Origin: Trichomonas vaginalis G3
Lineage: Eukaryota; Parabasalia; Trichomonadida; Trichomonadidae
Reading direction: 5' to 3'
Length of the DNA stretch: 64,000 bases
Assembly (NCBI RefSeq): GCF_026262505.1
Contig: NC_067208.1
Span: 5,341,962-5,405,961 of the forward strand
Every line of letters starts with the position of its first letter. The first letter of the stretch is position 1. The notes under the pieces are model-generated. The model worked only from the letters and a program-made list of their open reading frames with translations. It was not told the DNA's origin and searched no databases. Below are positions 8,690 to 20,500 of this stretch, piece by piece. The translations under genes and the position numbers were made by a program.

Positions 8690-10948
8690 TTGTATTCTTG
8701 CTTATCACCAGTATCTTTAAACATTTCTTATTTCCATTTTCTTTTGTTCTTCTCACAATATCTTCCTAACTCTAATAACGTTCATTTTCACATAAAGCGC
8801 TTTCTTTCTGACTCTAAAAGGAGGACTCTCGATAGCAAAATACAGCGTATCGTAGTCTCTCGCAAAGGGTCTCGTCCTCATACCGCTTCATGCACTTTAC
8901 CTCCTGTTAGACTTTCACCAAATTCACCAATTTCTCGCTCATTACAATTTTATGGATTTTCTGAACAGACAGTTCGTAATTTATACAGAATCAAATGTGA
9001 AGAACTTGAAATCCAACAATTAGATGCTGCCGAAGATAGATTTGTTGATCAATTTTACTCAAATGTTAAAAACAAAACATTAAACTTTTCAAAATTCGGC
9101 TTTACTTCGACATGCATGGAATTATTTTCGAAAGTACTTTTAAATACTCCTTATTTAATTCTCGATTTATCTCTAAATTTACTTCAAGAAGCTGGCGCAA
9201 TTTCAATAGCCAAATATCTTGAAGCAGATCCTAACTTAATATCACTAGATTTGAGGTCTGCAGGCATCAATATCGTAGGCACAAAAGTAATTTTTACTGC
9301 TTTACAAAATAACAATCATTTATGCATAATTAATCTAAGCGCAATCGATGGAACAAATAGAAATAGACTTGATACAGACGGATCTCGTGGTTTAGCAAGA
9401 TGTTTGTATAATAACAAGATTCTTACAGAAATTAACGTATCATTGTGCAGTGTTACAACAGAAGGCGCTCACATGATTGGAGTAAGTCTTACTAATAACG
9501 ACAGCTTAACTTACTTAAATTTAGCTTCTAATGACCTTGGAGCAAAAGGAATAGAAGCAATGCTGAAAGAAGGAAGCTTCGGATCTCTCGAAACAATTAT
9601 ACTATCAAAGAATCTTATTAATTGCTCAATTTCGAAATTATTATGCAATAGAATTTTATCTGCACCTAAATTACGTCATATTGACTTATCTGATAACCAG
9701 TTAAATGAAAAATTCTTAACTCGTTTGGAATCAATTATGAATCAAGGCTGCAAACTTGAATCCATAAATTTAGCTCGAAATAACATCGGCCACGAATCAT
9801 TATATGCTCTTGAGATGCTTATTCGTTCATTGACATGTCTAAAGAAACTGATTTTATCAGGAAATCCATTGAAAGATGAAGGAATTGCACAAATTAAAGA
9901 TTATCTGATCAAAAACAAATCCCTTGTCCAAATTGACTTCTCTAATTGTGGCCTTAGAGATGCAGGAGCCAAAACTATTGCAGAGATTATCATTGGAAAC
10001 AAAACTCTTGAAATCATAAATATTTCATCAAACGTTATCGGAAACGAAGGTGGAATATCAATTGCCAAGTCTCTACTTGCAAATACTACCATCTCTGAGA
10101 TATATATCAGAGATAATGAATTAAAAGATGATGCAGCTTATGAATTTGTAAATTCTATAAGCCACAGTATGAATATCGTCACCATTGACTTAGCTTATAA
10201 TGATTTCTCCTACACTGCACTTGATTCTTGGAACAAATGCTTGAATCAGCACAAAATTGACATTGAAAACAGAGTTCCTGAGCTTGCAAAAGGTAAAATA
10301 GGAGAACTAAAGCAAGAAGAACAACATTTATCGGATCTTCACTCAAATATCGACATGGAAGAGAAAAATCTGAATAATATTAAAGTTCAATTAGAAAATA
10401 TGAAGGTTTTGTACAAAGAAACAGAAGAAAAGTACACAGAAGAGATAGCAAAGCAAACCCAGCTGCTCCATGAGAAGACACAAATTTTAGAAGATTTAAG
10501 AAACAAATCAGCTACAAGATCAAATGATTTTGTCTCTCTTAAGATCAAATATGAAAAGGAAGAACAAGAACTCCACAGGAATCTTTCAAAAGAAATAACC
10601 CAAGCAAATCAAGCTGTTGAAAGACAAAATTCAACAGAACTCAAGTATGACAAAACAAGAAACGAAGCATTTGGTAAGCTTTCAGATGCAAGATTGAAAC
10701 TAAGTGTTGCTAAGGATCAGTTAAAGCAACTTATTCAAGAAGCGCATATTCTTCAAGACAAACTAGAGAAAGAACAAGAAGATGCCGAAGATGCAGAAGC
10801 TCAAGAAACACAGAAGGTTGTTGCTAAGATAACAGCTGATCAAGAGGAGCATCCTTTGAATTCAATTTTGAAATCAATGGAAGAGCAAAGATTGTCGAGA
10901 AGATCTAAAAAGAAACTAAAGAAAGCAAAGTCAAAGAAATTCCAATAA
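8690..10948 (+). CDS. Leucine-rich-repeat (RNI-like) protein with C-terminal coiled coil; 5' end uncertain
   Basis: The open frame starts after a stop at 8672 and ends at TAA 10948 (TAAA context). Residues about 130-540 are ribonuclease-inhibitor-type leucine-rich repeats (LISLDLRSAGINIVGTK, LTYLNLASNDLGAKGI and similar). Residues about 550-740 are a long charged coiled coil, and the tail is strongly basic. This suits a scaffold or cytoskeleton-associated protein. There is no in-frame ATG before 9116 (residue 143, inside the repeat domain). The true start is therefore unclear: an unrecognised upstream exon, a lost start, or a sequence error. Confidence 0.8.
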   Translation: MYSCLSPVSLNISYFHFLLFFSQYLPNSNNVHFHIKRFLSDSKRRTLDSKIQRIVVSRKGSRPHTASCTLPPVRLSPNSPISRSLQFYGFSEQTVRNLYRIKCEELEIQQLDAAEDRFVDQFYSNVKNKTLNFSKFGFTSTCMELFSKVLLNTPYLILDLSLNLLQEAGAISIAKYLEADPNLISLDLRSAGINIVGTKVIFTALQNNNHLCIINLSAIDGTNRNRLDTDGSRGLARCLYNNKILTEINVSLCSVTTEGAHMIGVSLTNNDSLTYLNLASNDLGAKGIEAMLKEGSFGSLETIILSKNLINCSISKLLCNRILSAPKLRHIDLSDNQLNEKFLTRLESIMNQGCKLESINLARNNIGHESLYALEMLIRSLTCLKKLILSGNPLKDEGIAQIKDYLIKNKSLVQIDFSNCGLRDAGAKTIAEIIIGNKTLEIINISSNVIGNEGGISIAKSLLANTTISEIYIRDNELKDDAAYEFVNSISHSMNIVTIDLAYNDFSYTALDSWNKCLNQHKIDIENRVPELAKGKIGELKQEEQHLSDLHSNIDMEEKNLNNIKVQLENMKVLYKETEEKYTEEIAKQTQLLHEKTQILEDLRNKSATRSNDFVSLKIKYEKEEQELHRNLSKEITQANQAVERQNSTELKYDKTRNEAFGKLSDARLKLSVAKDQLKQLIQEAHILQDKLEKEQEDAEDAEAQETQKVVAKITADQEEHPLNSILKSMEEQRLSRRSKKKLKKAKSKKFQ

Positions 10949-11792
10949 ATTATTTGTTTGTTTAGTATTTGATTTTTTTTTTGAACTCAATTGTCTGAGA
11001 CCAACCTGTAAAAAATTATTTACTCTTGATTAAACATAACACATATCATATTTTGCACAAAAGTTGTTATTTTTTGATTCAAAACATTTCGGATCCATCA
11101 ACGATAAATGGCTCCTGATCAAAGTAAGATAAACTTTAGGTCTATATCCATCAGTAGATTAGATCTTTCGGGGAAATGGAATTCAATGTTCTGGCCTATC
11201 GATTGTTTTCTCTATATTCTTATAACTCTCTCAAAATTGAGAGGACTTCCAAACAACTATACGGGCCTAAGCTTGTAATTAAAGGATATGAATAATTCTG
11301 ATTTTTCGATTTAGTATGATTGAATTACATAAAAATTTTGAGAATAGTTATGGCTTTTGCTTTTAAATTTTATTTTGATCATATTTGCGCATGACATTAT
11401 GTGCATCATATTGAACATGACAATATAGTTTTGACCAATTTGGCAAGCTCAGAAAAATTCTGAAGGGAGTAAAATCCCCGTGATTTCTCCAATACAAAAT
11501 ATAATTATTTAAGTTATTAAATATCCATCAAATAGTAGCGCTCAATAACTCATTACGAAGCTTCTAAAAACATTAACGATTCTCAAACAATGGAATTCAA
11601 TGATTCTTTGGATGTGACCATAGCGCTCTCAATTAATTTGAATAAATTTATGGATTTTAAAAACATATCTTAAAATTTAATTTTAAAACCATTCTCAATA
11701 TTTTTTGGAAAAATTTTGATGACATTGAAAAATTCTGAGAGATCTATTTTGTGACAATTACCCATGAAAAATTGAGAATAGATCACAATCAA
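10949..11792. other. Intergenic region upstream of the FNT transporter
   Basis: This is AT-rich DNA with no supported gene. It holds a short palindrome CTCTCAAAATTGAGAG at 11228-11243, a motif similar to CCCTCAAAATTGAGAGGG near the right end of the TTAA-flanked element (about 4790). That suggests a small repeat relic. Confidence 0.5.
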
Positions 11793-11797
11793 TCATT
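11793..11797 (+). promoter_or_regulatory. Initiator element (TCATT) of the FNT gene
   Basis: TCATT matches the trichomonad initiator. The presumed +1 A at 11795 is 10 nt before ATG 11805. Confidence 0.65.
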
Positions 11798-11804
11798 TTT
11801 CTCA

Positions 11805-12671
11805 ATGGGAGATCTCATTCCATACTCCGAGATATGCGAAAAGCTTACAAACGCTGGTGTTGTTCGCTGCAATGAACCAACATACAACTACATTGTTCGT
11901 TCATTCCTCTCTGGTGTCTTCATTTCATTCTCATTCCTCTTCGGTGTTGTTGCTACAATCGAATCAGGACAAACAATCATGTTTGCCCTTTGCTTCGCCA
12001 TTGGTCTCGATTACATTCTTTTCTTAAACTGCTACCTTTTCACAGGAGATCTTGTTCCAGTAGTTCTTTGTGCATTAAACCGCCGTGCTCCAGATAAAAA
12101 GCTCATTTATGCTCTTGCAATGACCTACATTTTCAACGCTCTTGGCTGCGTTTTTGGTGCTTTCTTCACCGGCTGGGCTACAGGACTTTCTAGCAATCCA
12201 TACGATAACTGGGTTGGCCAAAAAGTTGCTGCTTACTGCTACAAGAAGACTCATATGAATTATGGAAACATGTTTGCAAAGGCTATGATTTGCAACGCCC
12301 TTGTTTCTATTGCTACATTCATGGCTAACATGACAACATCATATTGCGGAAAAGTTTTAGCTGTTTTCCTTGCAATCGGTAACTTCTCAATACTCGGCCT
12401 TGAACACTGCATGGCTAACTGGTTCTGCCTCTCTAATGGTCTTATGCAGAAGGATGGCATCAAGAATATGACTTGGAAAGCTACAATTCTTAACTTACTC
12501 ATCGTTTCAATCGGAAGTGCTGTCGGATCATGCGTTTTCGTCTCTCTTCCAGCATTCTTGCAGCAATACTCTGACAGACAAAAGGCCCTCGATAATGCTT
12601 CATCTGCTGATATGAATGATTCAGATCAGAAATCCGATGAAGAAATCAAGGATGATGCAGTTAAGGTTTAA
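11805..12671 (+). CDS. Formate/nitrite transporter (FNT) family channel
   Basis: This is a 288-residue polytopic membrane protein. Hydrophobic segments lie near residues 32-55, 65-85, 108-132, 160-180, 190-212 and 228-255, matching the six-helix FNT fold that forms pentameric channels for small monocarboxylates. Family features include the FNALGCVFGAFF helix and the LGLEHCMANWF segment containing the conserved pore His. The C-terminus is cytoplasmic-type, Ser/Asp/Lys-rich. ATG 11805 is preferred over earlier non-ATG frames because the initiator is 10 nt upstream. Export of formate, lactate or a similar acid fits the metabolism but is inference. Confidence 0.88.
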   Translation: MGDLIPYSEICEKLTNAGVVRCNEPTYNYIVRSFLSGVFISFSFLFGVVATIESGQTIMFALCFAIGLDYILFLNCYLFTGDLVPVVLCALNRRAPDKKLIYALAMTYIFNALGCVFGAFFTGWATGLSSNPYDNWVGQKVAAYCYKKTHMNYGNMFAKAMICNALVSIATFMANMTTSYCGKVLAVFLAIGNFSILGLEHCMANWFCLSNGLMQKDGIKNMTWKATILNLLIVSIGSAVGSCVFVSLPAFLQQYSDRQKALDNASSADMNDSDQKSDEEIKDDAVKV

Positions 12672-12770
12672 ACCTTGACACAAACAAGTTATGTAGAGAA
12701 TAAAATATATTATTATTGCGTAAATTATCGAAAATGTAAACATATCGCCAAATGCGATATAAATACATTT
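12664..12770. terminator. FNT 3' end: palindromic stop context and a hairpin
   Basis: The stop codon sits in the palindrome AAGGTTTAAACCTT (12664-12677), which contains the TAAA polyadenylation context. Downstream, arms 12742-12748 and 12754-12760 form a 7-bp stem (ATATCGC/GCGATAT). A role in 3'-end formation is inference. Confidence 0.35.
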
Positions 12771-13025
12771 ATGTTTATCATAATAATGTATGATTCATAT
12801 GTATGCTACATAGGATTTTCATTGGACGTGAAAAGTAAACTTATCTGCTCTTTTATCGTATTTCGGATAAAATTTTGAAATGTTCGGATAATTTTGATTA
12901 ATTCGTCAAAAATTTTCTATTCATATCTTGATCATTTATGAAATGAATTTTTTCAACTCTTTGGCTTGGCAAAAAATGTCAAATTAGAAGATTTTCCCTT
13001 ATAAATCAAGTGATTTTTACATTCT
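12771..13025. other. Intergenic DNA, nothing seen
   Basis: This is AT-rich spacer before the surface-protein gene and contains no supported gene. Confidence 0.5.
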
Positions 13026-13030
13026 TCATT
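13026..13030 (+). promoter_or_regulatory. Initiator element (TCATT) of the surface-protein gene
   Basis: TCATT has its +1 A at 13028, 18 nt before ATG 13046. Confidence 0.5.
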
Positions 13031-13045
13031 CTCTCCAACATATAC

Positions 13046-14233
13046 ATGCTCATATCCTTTTATCAGCAAGACAAAAACTCACAACCATATTCCAAATTGA
13101 TCAAATTTCAATTCAATAATATAAAAGATCAGATTAAGAAGGAAATCAAAGGGAAAATACATTACGAAAATGCTGCGTCAGCTTTTATTGTTCACATATT
13201 ACCGAATTTTAAAGTTTTATTTCAACAAAATTATCCAGATGACATTTGGAATCAATATTACAGCAATAATAATGTGTATAAGCCTATCACTGAAAATACA
13301 AGCATTATTAATGAATATGGAAATTACTTTCTCCATGATGTCTTACTATCGTATTTCAAAACAAGAATAATTGATCTCCGTGATAATCAAAAGGCTCTAA
13401 TATACAAAACAATATTCGATTCAAATTCGAATAAAGCTTCTGTTGAATTAACTGGTAATCTAATTAATAAAATAGGCGGAAATTTGATTCAAGTTAAGGT
13501 ATCTTCATACAATACAGCGATAAGTGGTGATACATTTACCGCAATACATTCAAATGTAGTTACAAGTAGCAATGACTTATCACCAAGTTACATTATTGAG
13601 TCAACTTTCACAAATTCAGTTGCATGTGGAACCACCATTAGAAGTCAATACGGAAAAATTATATTCAATAACATAAATGTTTCAAATATTGTTTCATCTC
13701 AAAGATATTCTGGCTACTCTGTTTTTTCAAAAATACAAGCAAATATTTCATTTTCTACATTCTCCAATATAACATCAAAATACAGATTATTTGCTCATGA
13801 AGATTTTATGGGAATGATTCATCAACTCAATATTATAAATAATAATTGCAAAATAAATGTTTATTATATTAATCCAATCTTTTTACTAAATGATATATGC
13901 AGCATCAGTGTGAGAGATTGCGTTATCACTTATAATTCAGCTGAATATCTATCATATGCGTATAGTTCTTCAGTAATTTATTTTATACACTGCTGGATTT
14001 CTTCAACAAATTCATTCACTCAAACATATTATGGATCATATTCTATATCTGACTCAATCAGCTATTTGTCATTAAACTTGCCTAATGTAAAAATTATACA
14101 ATCAGAAGACTTTAATAAGAAATATGTATACATCCATTCACTACAAGTTGAAAATAGTCCGCTGATAAAAAGTATTGACACAGAATTAAATATAACAGTA
14201 CATTTCGATCTTGGCTTAGTTATTAAAAATATA
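13046..14233 (+). pseudogene. 5' part of a beta-helix-like surface protein, split by mariner
   Basis: This part starts at ATG 13046 with a hydrophobic N-terminal stretch and runs to the mariner insertion. It aligns by eye with residues 1-370 of the paralogue at 43036-44730: shared features include IDDIWNSFYCNNEEYIPIT versus PDDIWNQYYSNNNVYKPIT, and RIIDL..DQK.LIYKTIF. The middle shows short repeated strands (SIRDC.I.., I.NINVSN) suggestive of a right-handed beta-helix, as in the large Trichomonas Pmp/adhesin-like surface families. Function is unknown, with surface exposure likely. The insertion cuts the gene before its C-terminal Ig-like part. Confidence 0.75.
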
Positions 14234-15534
14234 GGGTGTCCAAAGGTGCGTTTAGCACAGCGCTCTATATGAGACTATTAAAGGAGATATATGCTGATTA
14301 TAAATATATAATAAAAAATATGAATATATGTATATGATGAGTATGTTGTATTTTGGCGCCATGCCGGGATATAAAATGAATTTTGAGACAAGAGGCGGTT
14401 TCGCGGGAAATTTTGGCGGGATTTTTTTCATTTTTTTAATGAATCATAAAGAAAACATCCTCGCTCTTGCAAAAAAATGCAAAGACTGTAAAAAAATCTA
14501 CGAGACATTGGTAAAAATGCTTCGGTATGGATGCTCCTAGCTATTCCACTGTAACGTATCATGTTAGGATGTATCACTTCATGAACAAAAAGGCGCCCAT
14601 CATAAAAATTGACAAAAAATCGCCGGATCAAAGAAAAATCAAAGCAATTCTTCAAGCGCTAGATGAAGACCCAAGAGCATCACTCAGAAGGATAGAGGAG
14701 ATGACAAAGATACCACGTACAACAGTCAGTTATTATCTGCACAATTATTTGAACTACAAACTAGCGTATACACGTTGGGTTCCGCACAACCTTAATTCAG
14801 TTCAAAAAAAATCTAGAGTCCAATCTTCGAAAGAGCTCCTCTCTATATTGGGTGCGTATCAATCCAAGAAGTTTCGCTTTTTAGTAACAGGGGACGAGTC
14901 TTGGTTTCAATATGCAACAGAAGCCAAAATCATGTGGATCCCGAAGGATGAAAATCCGCAAACATTCCCGAAGAAAAAAATTGACACACCAATGATGATG
15001 TTGTCGGTTTTTTGGGGCGTGAATGGCATCATCGCAATTGATATTCTTCAAAAACCTAATACGATGAATGCTCAGTATCTAATTGACAATGTTCTTACTC
15101 AAATTATCAATTCTGATGAGTTTGAGAAATCCAAACAACAAAAACAAAAGTTTGCAATTCATTTTGATAATTCAAGAGTTCACAAAAGTCATAAGGTAAT
15201 GAATTACTTGGTGGAAAACAATGTCAAAGTTGTTCCAAACCCAATTTATTCACCTGATATTGCACCCTCTGACTTTTATTTATTCGGCACGCTAAAAAAG
15301 AGAGCTGAAGGACGCGAATTCGCGAGTCCAGATGATCTTGAAAATTTTGTAAGAGAGCAATTTGAGCAATTTTCTCATGATGATTTAAAGCGTGTCTTTC
15401 AAGCCTGGATCGATCGCTGCGAACGCGTGATTGAATCCAATGGTGATTATATTTAAATAAACTTTATATATATGTAACTTGTTTATTTCTATTCGCAGTA
15501 TTCAGGTTTGTGCTAAACACACCTTTGGACACCC
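14234..15534 (+). mobile_element. Mariner element, Tvmar1-like, 1301 bp
   Basis: The termini are inverted: left GGGTGTCCAAAGGTGCG, right end the complement with one difference in that stretch, continuing for about 28 nt. TA duplications flank the element at 14232-14233 and 15535-15536. The size and the DD34D transposase match the Tvmar1 family of Trichomonas vaginalis. It sits inside the surface-protein gene. Confidence 0.93.
14439..15456 (+). pseudogene. Mariner transposase with one frameshift
   Basis: The N-terminal DNA-binding part starts at ATG 14439 (MNHKENILALAKKCKDC). It runs out of frame near 14520-14540, where the main frame opens at 14527. The catalytic domain carries Asp in TGDESW, Asp in IHFDNSR and a third Asp in APSDFYLF, with 34 residues between the last two (DD34D, mariner type). 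The total span is one base longer than a multiple of three, so a single inserted base probably disabled the gene. The stop is in TAAA context. Confidence 0.85.
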
Positions 15535-15536
15535 TA

Positions 15537-16068
15537 TACAACTATTAAATATTGGTTTGATGATAATTCGACAAAATTTATAATGGATAATGTATCATTT
15601 CAACAGAATAATGGAATTCACCAATCAATGATTAATATCCCAGACTGGCTTACAACAGAAACTCATAAGATAAGTATGAAAATCATTTCCAATGATGAAA
15701 TAGAATCAAATATAATTAATTCCACTATATCAATTTCAGGTATGTTCTATAATTCACAAAATGTTGCATTTATGGGAAATATATCTTTGAAACAGAATGT
15801 GAATGCAAAAAGATTCAATGCTTCATTTAGAAATTTTGCTGATTCATCAAAATCGATATTACTTAATGATAGAATCAATGGATATCAATATTTTGATGTT
15901 ATTCTCCAATTTCCATCTAATTTGGAATATGGAATTCATATCATTGATATTCTTGCTGTAAACGAAAATGATAGAGTTATTGGAAAAAAATCTATCGAAT
16001 TCAATTACATCAAACAAACAAAATACAGTCATTGTATGAACATTCAAAGCCATATTAGAAAACGATAA
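15537..16068 (+). pseudogene. 3' part of the split surface-protein gene
   Basis: Beyond the mariner the frame resumes as TIKYWFDDNST and IPDWLTTETHKISMKII. This is an Ig-like ectodomain motif found in large Trichomonas surface proteins. It ends with a basic IQSHIRKR tail, while the paralogue at 43036 ends FRKRR. Removing the mariner and one TA leaves a single-base frame offset, so the gene also carries a small indel. Confidence 0.7.
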
Positions 16069-16139
16069 ATAAAAACTATATATCATTGTTATAAACATGC
16101 TTTTTTTTAATATTAAAATGTAAATAAAAAAGATTCGGG

Positions 16140-16755
16140 ACAGTGACCTTGCAGTATTGGTTTGATGACAATATAGATAATCCAATAAATATTACTCTTG
16201 ACTTATATTTATTATTGGTTCGATGATGATTTTTCAAATGCAAGAATATCTAAATTTAAATTTGACCGTGAAATAGGATCAATTCTTTCTTGGAATAAAA
16301 TCCCAGACTGGCTTACTACAGGAACACATATTTTAAGCGTGAAAATTATTTCTGAAGATGGAACAGCATCAAATATTCTCAATGCAACTTTCACTTATAT
16401 ATGTCCAGCTATTATATCAATTTCAGATATGTTGTATAACTCACAAAAAGTTGTATTAATTGGAAATATATCTTTGAAAGGGAATCCGAATGCAAAAAGA
16501 GTAAATGCTTCATTTAGAGACTTTACGGATTCTTCAAAATCGATATTACTAAATGATGGAATAGACAAATATCAATATTTTGATATAGTTCTTCAATTTC
16601 CATCTAATTTGAATTATGGAATTCACATCATTGATATTATTGTCATCAATGAAAATGATATAGCTATTGGAAAAAAATCATTCGAATTCAATTACATCAA
16701 ACAACCAAAAGGCAGCTATTGTATGAATATCCAAAGCTATATTAGAAGAAGATAG
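16140..16755 (+). pseudogene. Second copy of the surface-protein 3' cassette
   Basis: The open part, 16198-16755, repeats the preceding cassette: YYWFDDDF, IPDWLTTGTHILSVKI, NSQKVVLIGNISLKGNPNAK and a terminal IQSYIRRR. It has no 5' portion or plausible start, so it is a tandemly duplicated gene end. A second YWFDD-like stretch near 16157 suggests an internal duplication. Confidence 0.65.
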
Positions 16756-16794
16756 ATAAAAACATAAACTATTAAATGTTAAAATACATATTAC

Positions 16795-17224
16795 TCAGAA
16801 TCTTGTCTATAGGAAAGCATAGTTTAAGGGTACAAATTATATCAGAAATGGTATTCAATCAAGAATTTTAAATTCCAATTTCAATTACAAAATTCATGTA
16901 GTCATTTCAATTTTTGATTCATACTACATTTCCAAAAGCATTACTTTAGTTGGAATAGTTTCATTGAATGGGAATGTTAATGCAAACCGAATTGTAGCTT
17001 CATTTCTTGGAAAAGAATATACACCGAAATCAATATTGGTCAACAATTTTGATGTCGTTCTTCAATTCCCATCTAATAATAAGAATGGGAAAATTGACAT
17101 TGAAATTTTGACTGTCAATGATAATGATAGATTTATTGGAACAAAATTAATCGAATTCAATTATATAAAACATCCAAATGACAGCTCTTGTTGCAATTTG
17201 ATATATTTAATTAGAAGAAGATAA
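16795..17224 (+). pseudogene. Third copy of the surface-protein 3' cassette
   Basis: The clean frame 16964-17224 encodes NGNVNANRIVASFLGKE and VVLQFPSNNKNGKIDIE and ends LIYLIRRR, parallel to the two upstream cassettes. The stretch 16795-16960 reads as the same domain with a frameshift. ATAAATCGGG follows near 17274, as it does after the paralogue near 44836. Confidence 0.6.
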
Positions 17225-17422
17225 ATCTAAAATATATTTTTTTTGTTATAAAACTGTTTTATATTATAATAATAAATCGGGTTACTCTATTTTAATATCT
17301 ATAATAAAACAACTCTGTTATGAAGTTTAACGATCATTCAACATTGAAGTTATTTACCAAAAAGAATATTCTTCAGATTGTATAGCAGCAATTTAAAATA
17401 ATATGTTTTTGCAAGTATTGTG

Positions 17423-17488
17423 AAAAAAAAAAAAAAAAAGGCATTGGGGCTTCCAGGCACTTCGTGCCCTCTAGCCCCGAAGATGTTT
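17423..17488 (+). repeat. Left terminal inverted repeat of Maverick copy 1
   Basis: A 17-nt A run is followed by 49 nt identical to the reverse complement of 40628-40676. The core can fold into a double stem: GGGGCT...AGCCCC enclosing GGCAC-TTC-GTGCC. Confidence 0.92.
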
Positions 17489-17519
17489 AGTATAAAACCG
17501 CTTTTTAACTTCACTTAAA

Positions 17520-20500
17520 ATGCCACGTAAGCTACGTAAGAATATACGTAAGAGGAAGAGAGCATTGAAACATCCAATAGTAAGACTGACACCACAACAA
17601 CAGTTGCAACAACAAATGCTGAATGACCCCACTATGTTGCAACAAATGTCAAGCAATCCTATGCTTTTAAACCGAGTTACTGGTGCACAGAGTGGAGGTT
17701 TAAGAGCGGCACTTTTAGCGAAAATGGCAGGCTATGGTGGAGCTGCAGACGGAACAGCCTATAACCCTCAAAGTCAAATGAATTTGAGTTCACTCAAAAA
17801 TCAAATAACAGATGTCAAAAAGTCAAACATAGACATACAGAAGCAAATAAGTGAAAACGAAAAGAAACTAGAATATGACAGACACACAAAGAAACTCAAT
17901 GAGTTAAACGTAGAGAAAAAGAAGAAAGAAGAACAACTGAAAGAACTAAGTACAGAGGAATATGCGAAAAAAGTGTCAGAAAAAGCAGCAGAAGTAGCAA
18001 AAATGGAACAAGATGTTATAAATTTGAAAAACCATACTACTCAATATAAAATACTGAAAGATGAAGAGATAAAACAAAAAGCCCTGAAGACATATATGGA
18101 TAGCGATGAGTATAAAAAAGAAGTTGAAGCAAATGTAAAGGCAGAAAAACTTTTACAGTTGCAAAACCAAACCGTACAGTATGAAAACTTAGCACAAGAA
18201 AGTAAAAATAACGACGCGGCTATGCAAAAGGCAATGAAAAGCGCAGAATATATAAAAGCTAACAATGACTGGTTAGATGCCCAAGCCAACGCTAAAGCAG
18301 CCCAACTCATAGGGTCAATAAGGACAAAAATACAAGCGGATGAAGATAGTTCAAATGAAGCTTTAACAAATGCTGACTTTAAGAACGCTTTCGAAGCTCT
18401 TCATAGTAAGGTGAAACAAGTGAACGACTTCTCATCTGGAAAGAAACTGAAGTCTGAAGGTTTCGACAAAGAGTTAAAAGAAGTAGCACAAAATATGACG
18501 AAAATAACAGATGCAGCAACGAGACAGGCAGTTCAAAGTGCCTATGACGCCGTTAGAGCAACTGTTGTGAAAAGTCAAGAAAAAGAGTTACAACAGACCA
18601 AAACAGACCTAGTAAATGCTTTCTTAAGAACGAAAAGTCAGGTAGGACATTACGCTGCAGATGGAACATATGTGCCAGCTGGTGGAACTTATATACCACC
18701 AAACCCTCCAAGAGAAGCACCTGCACCAGGACTACCTAGAACATTTACATCGTCACATGGACACAGACACAGGCATGCACCAAAACCAACACAACAACCA
18801 ACACAACAACCAACACAACAACCAACACAACAACCAACAGTTCAAAACCCTGCACAGCAACCAACAGTTCAAAACCCTGCACAGCAACAACCACAAACAG
18901 AGCAAGGACATAAAAGAAGTAGAGAACAAGGAAACCAAGAATTCTTAAAAATGCTTAAAGAAGAGTGTGGTTTCCCAGATACTGTTGACTTTAGTGACAG
19001 ATATAAAGAAGCTATTAGAAAGTTCAAGGATGGAAATACTGACCCGAACCTATTTAGCTTTATGGCTCAGCACCAAAACGGATATAATCTCAAACCTGGA
19101 AAATACAAGCTCGCTAAGGGATATGATTTAATAGCATATCATCCAAATGACATGGATGAATTTACTCCGAGATATTTGATGTCAGAGCTAAATGACAATT
19201 CAACTTTCGTCATGAAACGCGTAAAAAATAGAGACGGAACGAAAGAACAAAAGCTTATGAATGCGGATGACGTAGATAGGGAAATTGTTGAAAACGGTCT
19301 CGGAATATATGAAATGCCAGCAGATGAGGTACAAGAAACTCCACAGGAAGAAGTTCAGATACAACCAGACATGGAAGAAATAGTTCAGCAACAACAGCTA
19401 GAAGAGCCTGAAGGAAACGAACAAGTCCTTCCTTTGGAAACTAACTTCACAGAACTAGATGAAGATTTGGAACAGCCGAAAAATCTTGACCCTCAACAAG
19501 AGTATGCGGAGAATATGGAATATTTCCAAGAGTCTAAAAAAAATTCGGCTGACATAGTAGAAGAATATCGAAAAATGTTCGCCGACATACAAAAGACTCC
19601 AACACCAGATGAAAATATTCAGCATAGAATGGAAGAACTGAAAGAAAATGTACGCAAATACAACAACCCTTTTTACTTACGAGCATTTAACGTTCAATCT
19701 TCGGATGAACTCGGTGAAAATAAAAGGTTAAATTTCAAGAAAACATATAGAAATGAAACATTGTTTAAAGTTCATTCAGAACCTAACCAAGATGGAAACA
19801 AACCTACTTTTGTTTCTGCAGACGATGGAACTACAATGAGATGGGGTCATAAAGCTAATCCGGATAGGTGGTTCATAAACTTACAACCACAATTCCAAGA
19901 AGTTGTAGACGCAATGGAATTGAATGGTGAACGAGATATAGCTGGTATTTTAAGCGCGGCTTTAATGCCATTGAAAGATATGAAACATGCAGATATTTTG
20001 GACCAGTATGAAATGAACATGGCTGATGGAAATATAACACCTGACGTTCTAGAACATTTATCTCAAAGAACTACACAGAACCATAGAGATGGTATATTTG
20101 GTGAAGAGTTTAGAAAGAAAGTTAGGGAGGGAGAAGGAAGAGAACCTATTGTACATGACCTTGCAAACGAAAGTTTACAAAATGTCATAAAAACTTACTT
20201 TGCAGACAATGAACCGAGAAGGGATGAATATTTAAGAAAACTCAAATGGACAGTACCAAATGAAATGTTAGTATTGAAAAACATGTTCCTTGACAAAATA
20301 AAACCAACTACAGAAATAAACGACGCAAGACTGAAAGATTGGGTAAAAGCTTTCCCATTCACAAAAGATATAGTTGGTAACATGGAAAGAAAACCAGAAT
20401 GGCTACAAAAACATATATTTGGAAACGAGCATATTCCATATGGACAGGCACTGTTTGAAGAGCTTGAACCGGAAACTCAGGACAGAGTCATGCAAACAAT

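Noticed and set aside
11108-11281. 57-codon ORF upstream of the FNT gene
   Set aside because: It is short, has atypical composition and no initiator, and is probably chance.
18041-18310. Antisense ORFs inside the large coiled-coil gene and other conserved genes
   Set aside because: These are shadows of strongly biased coding sequence on the opposite strand.
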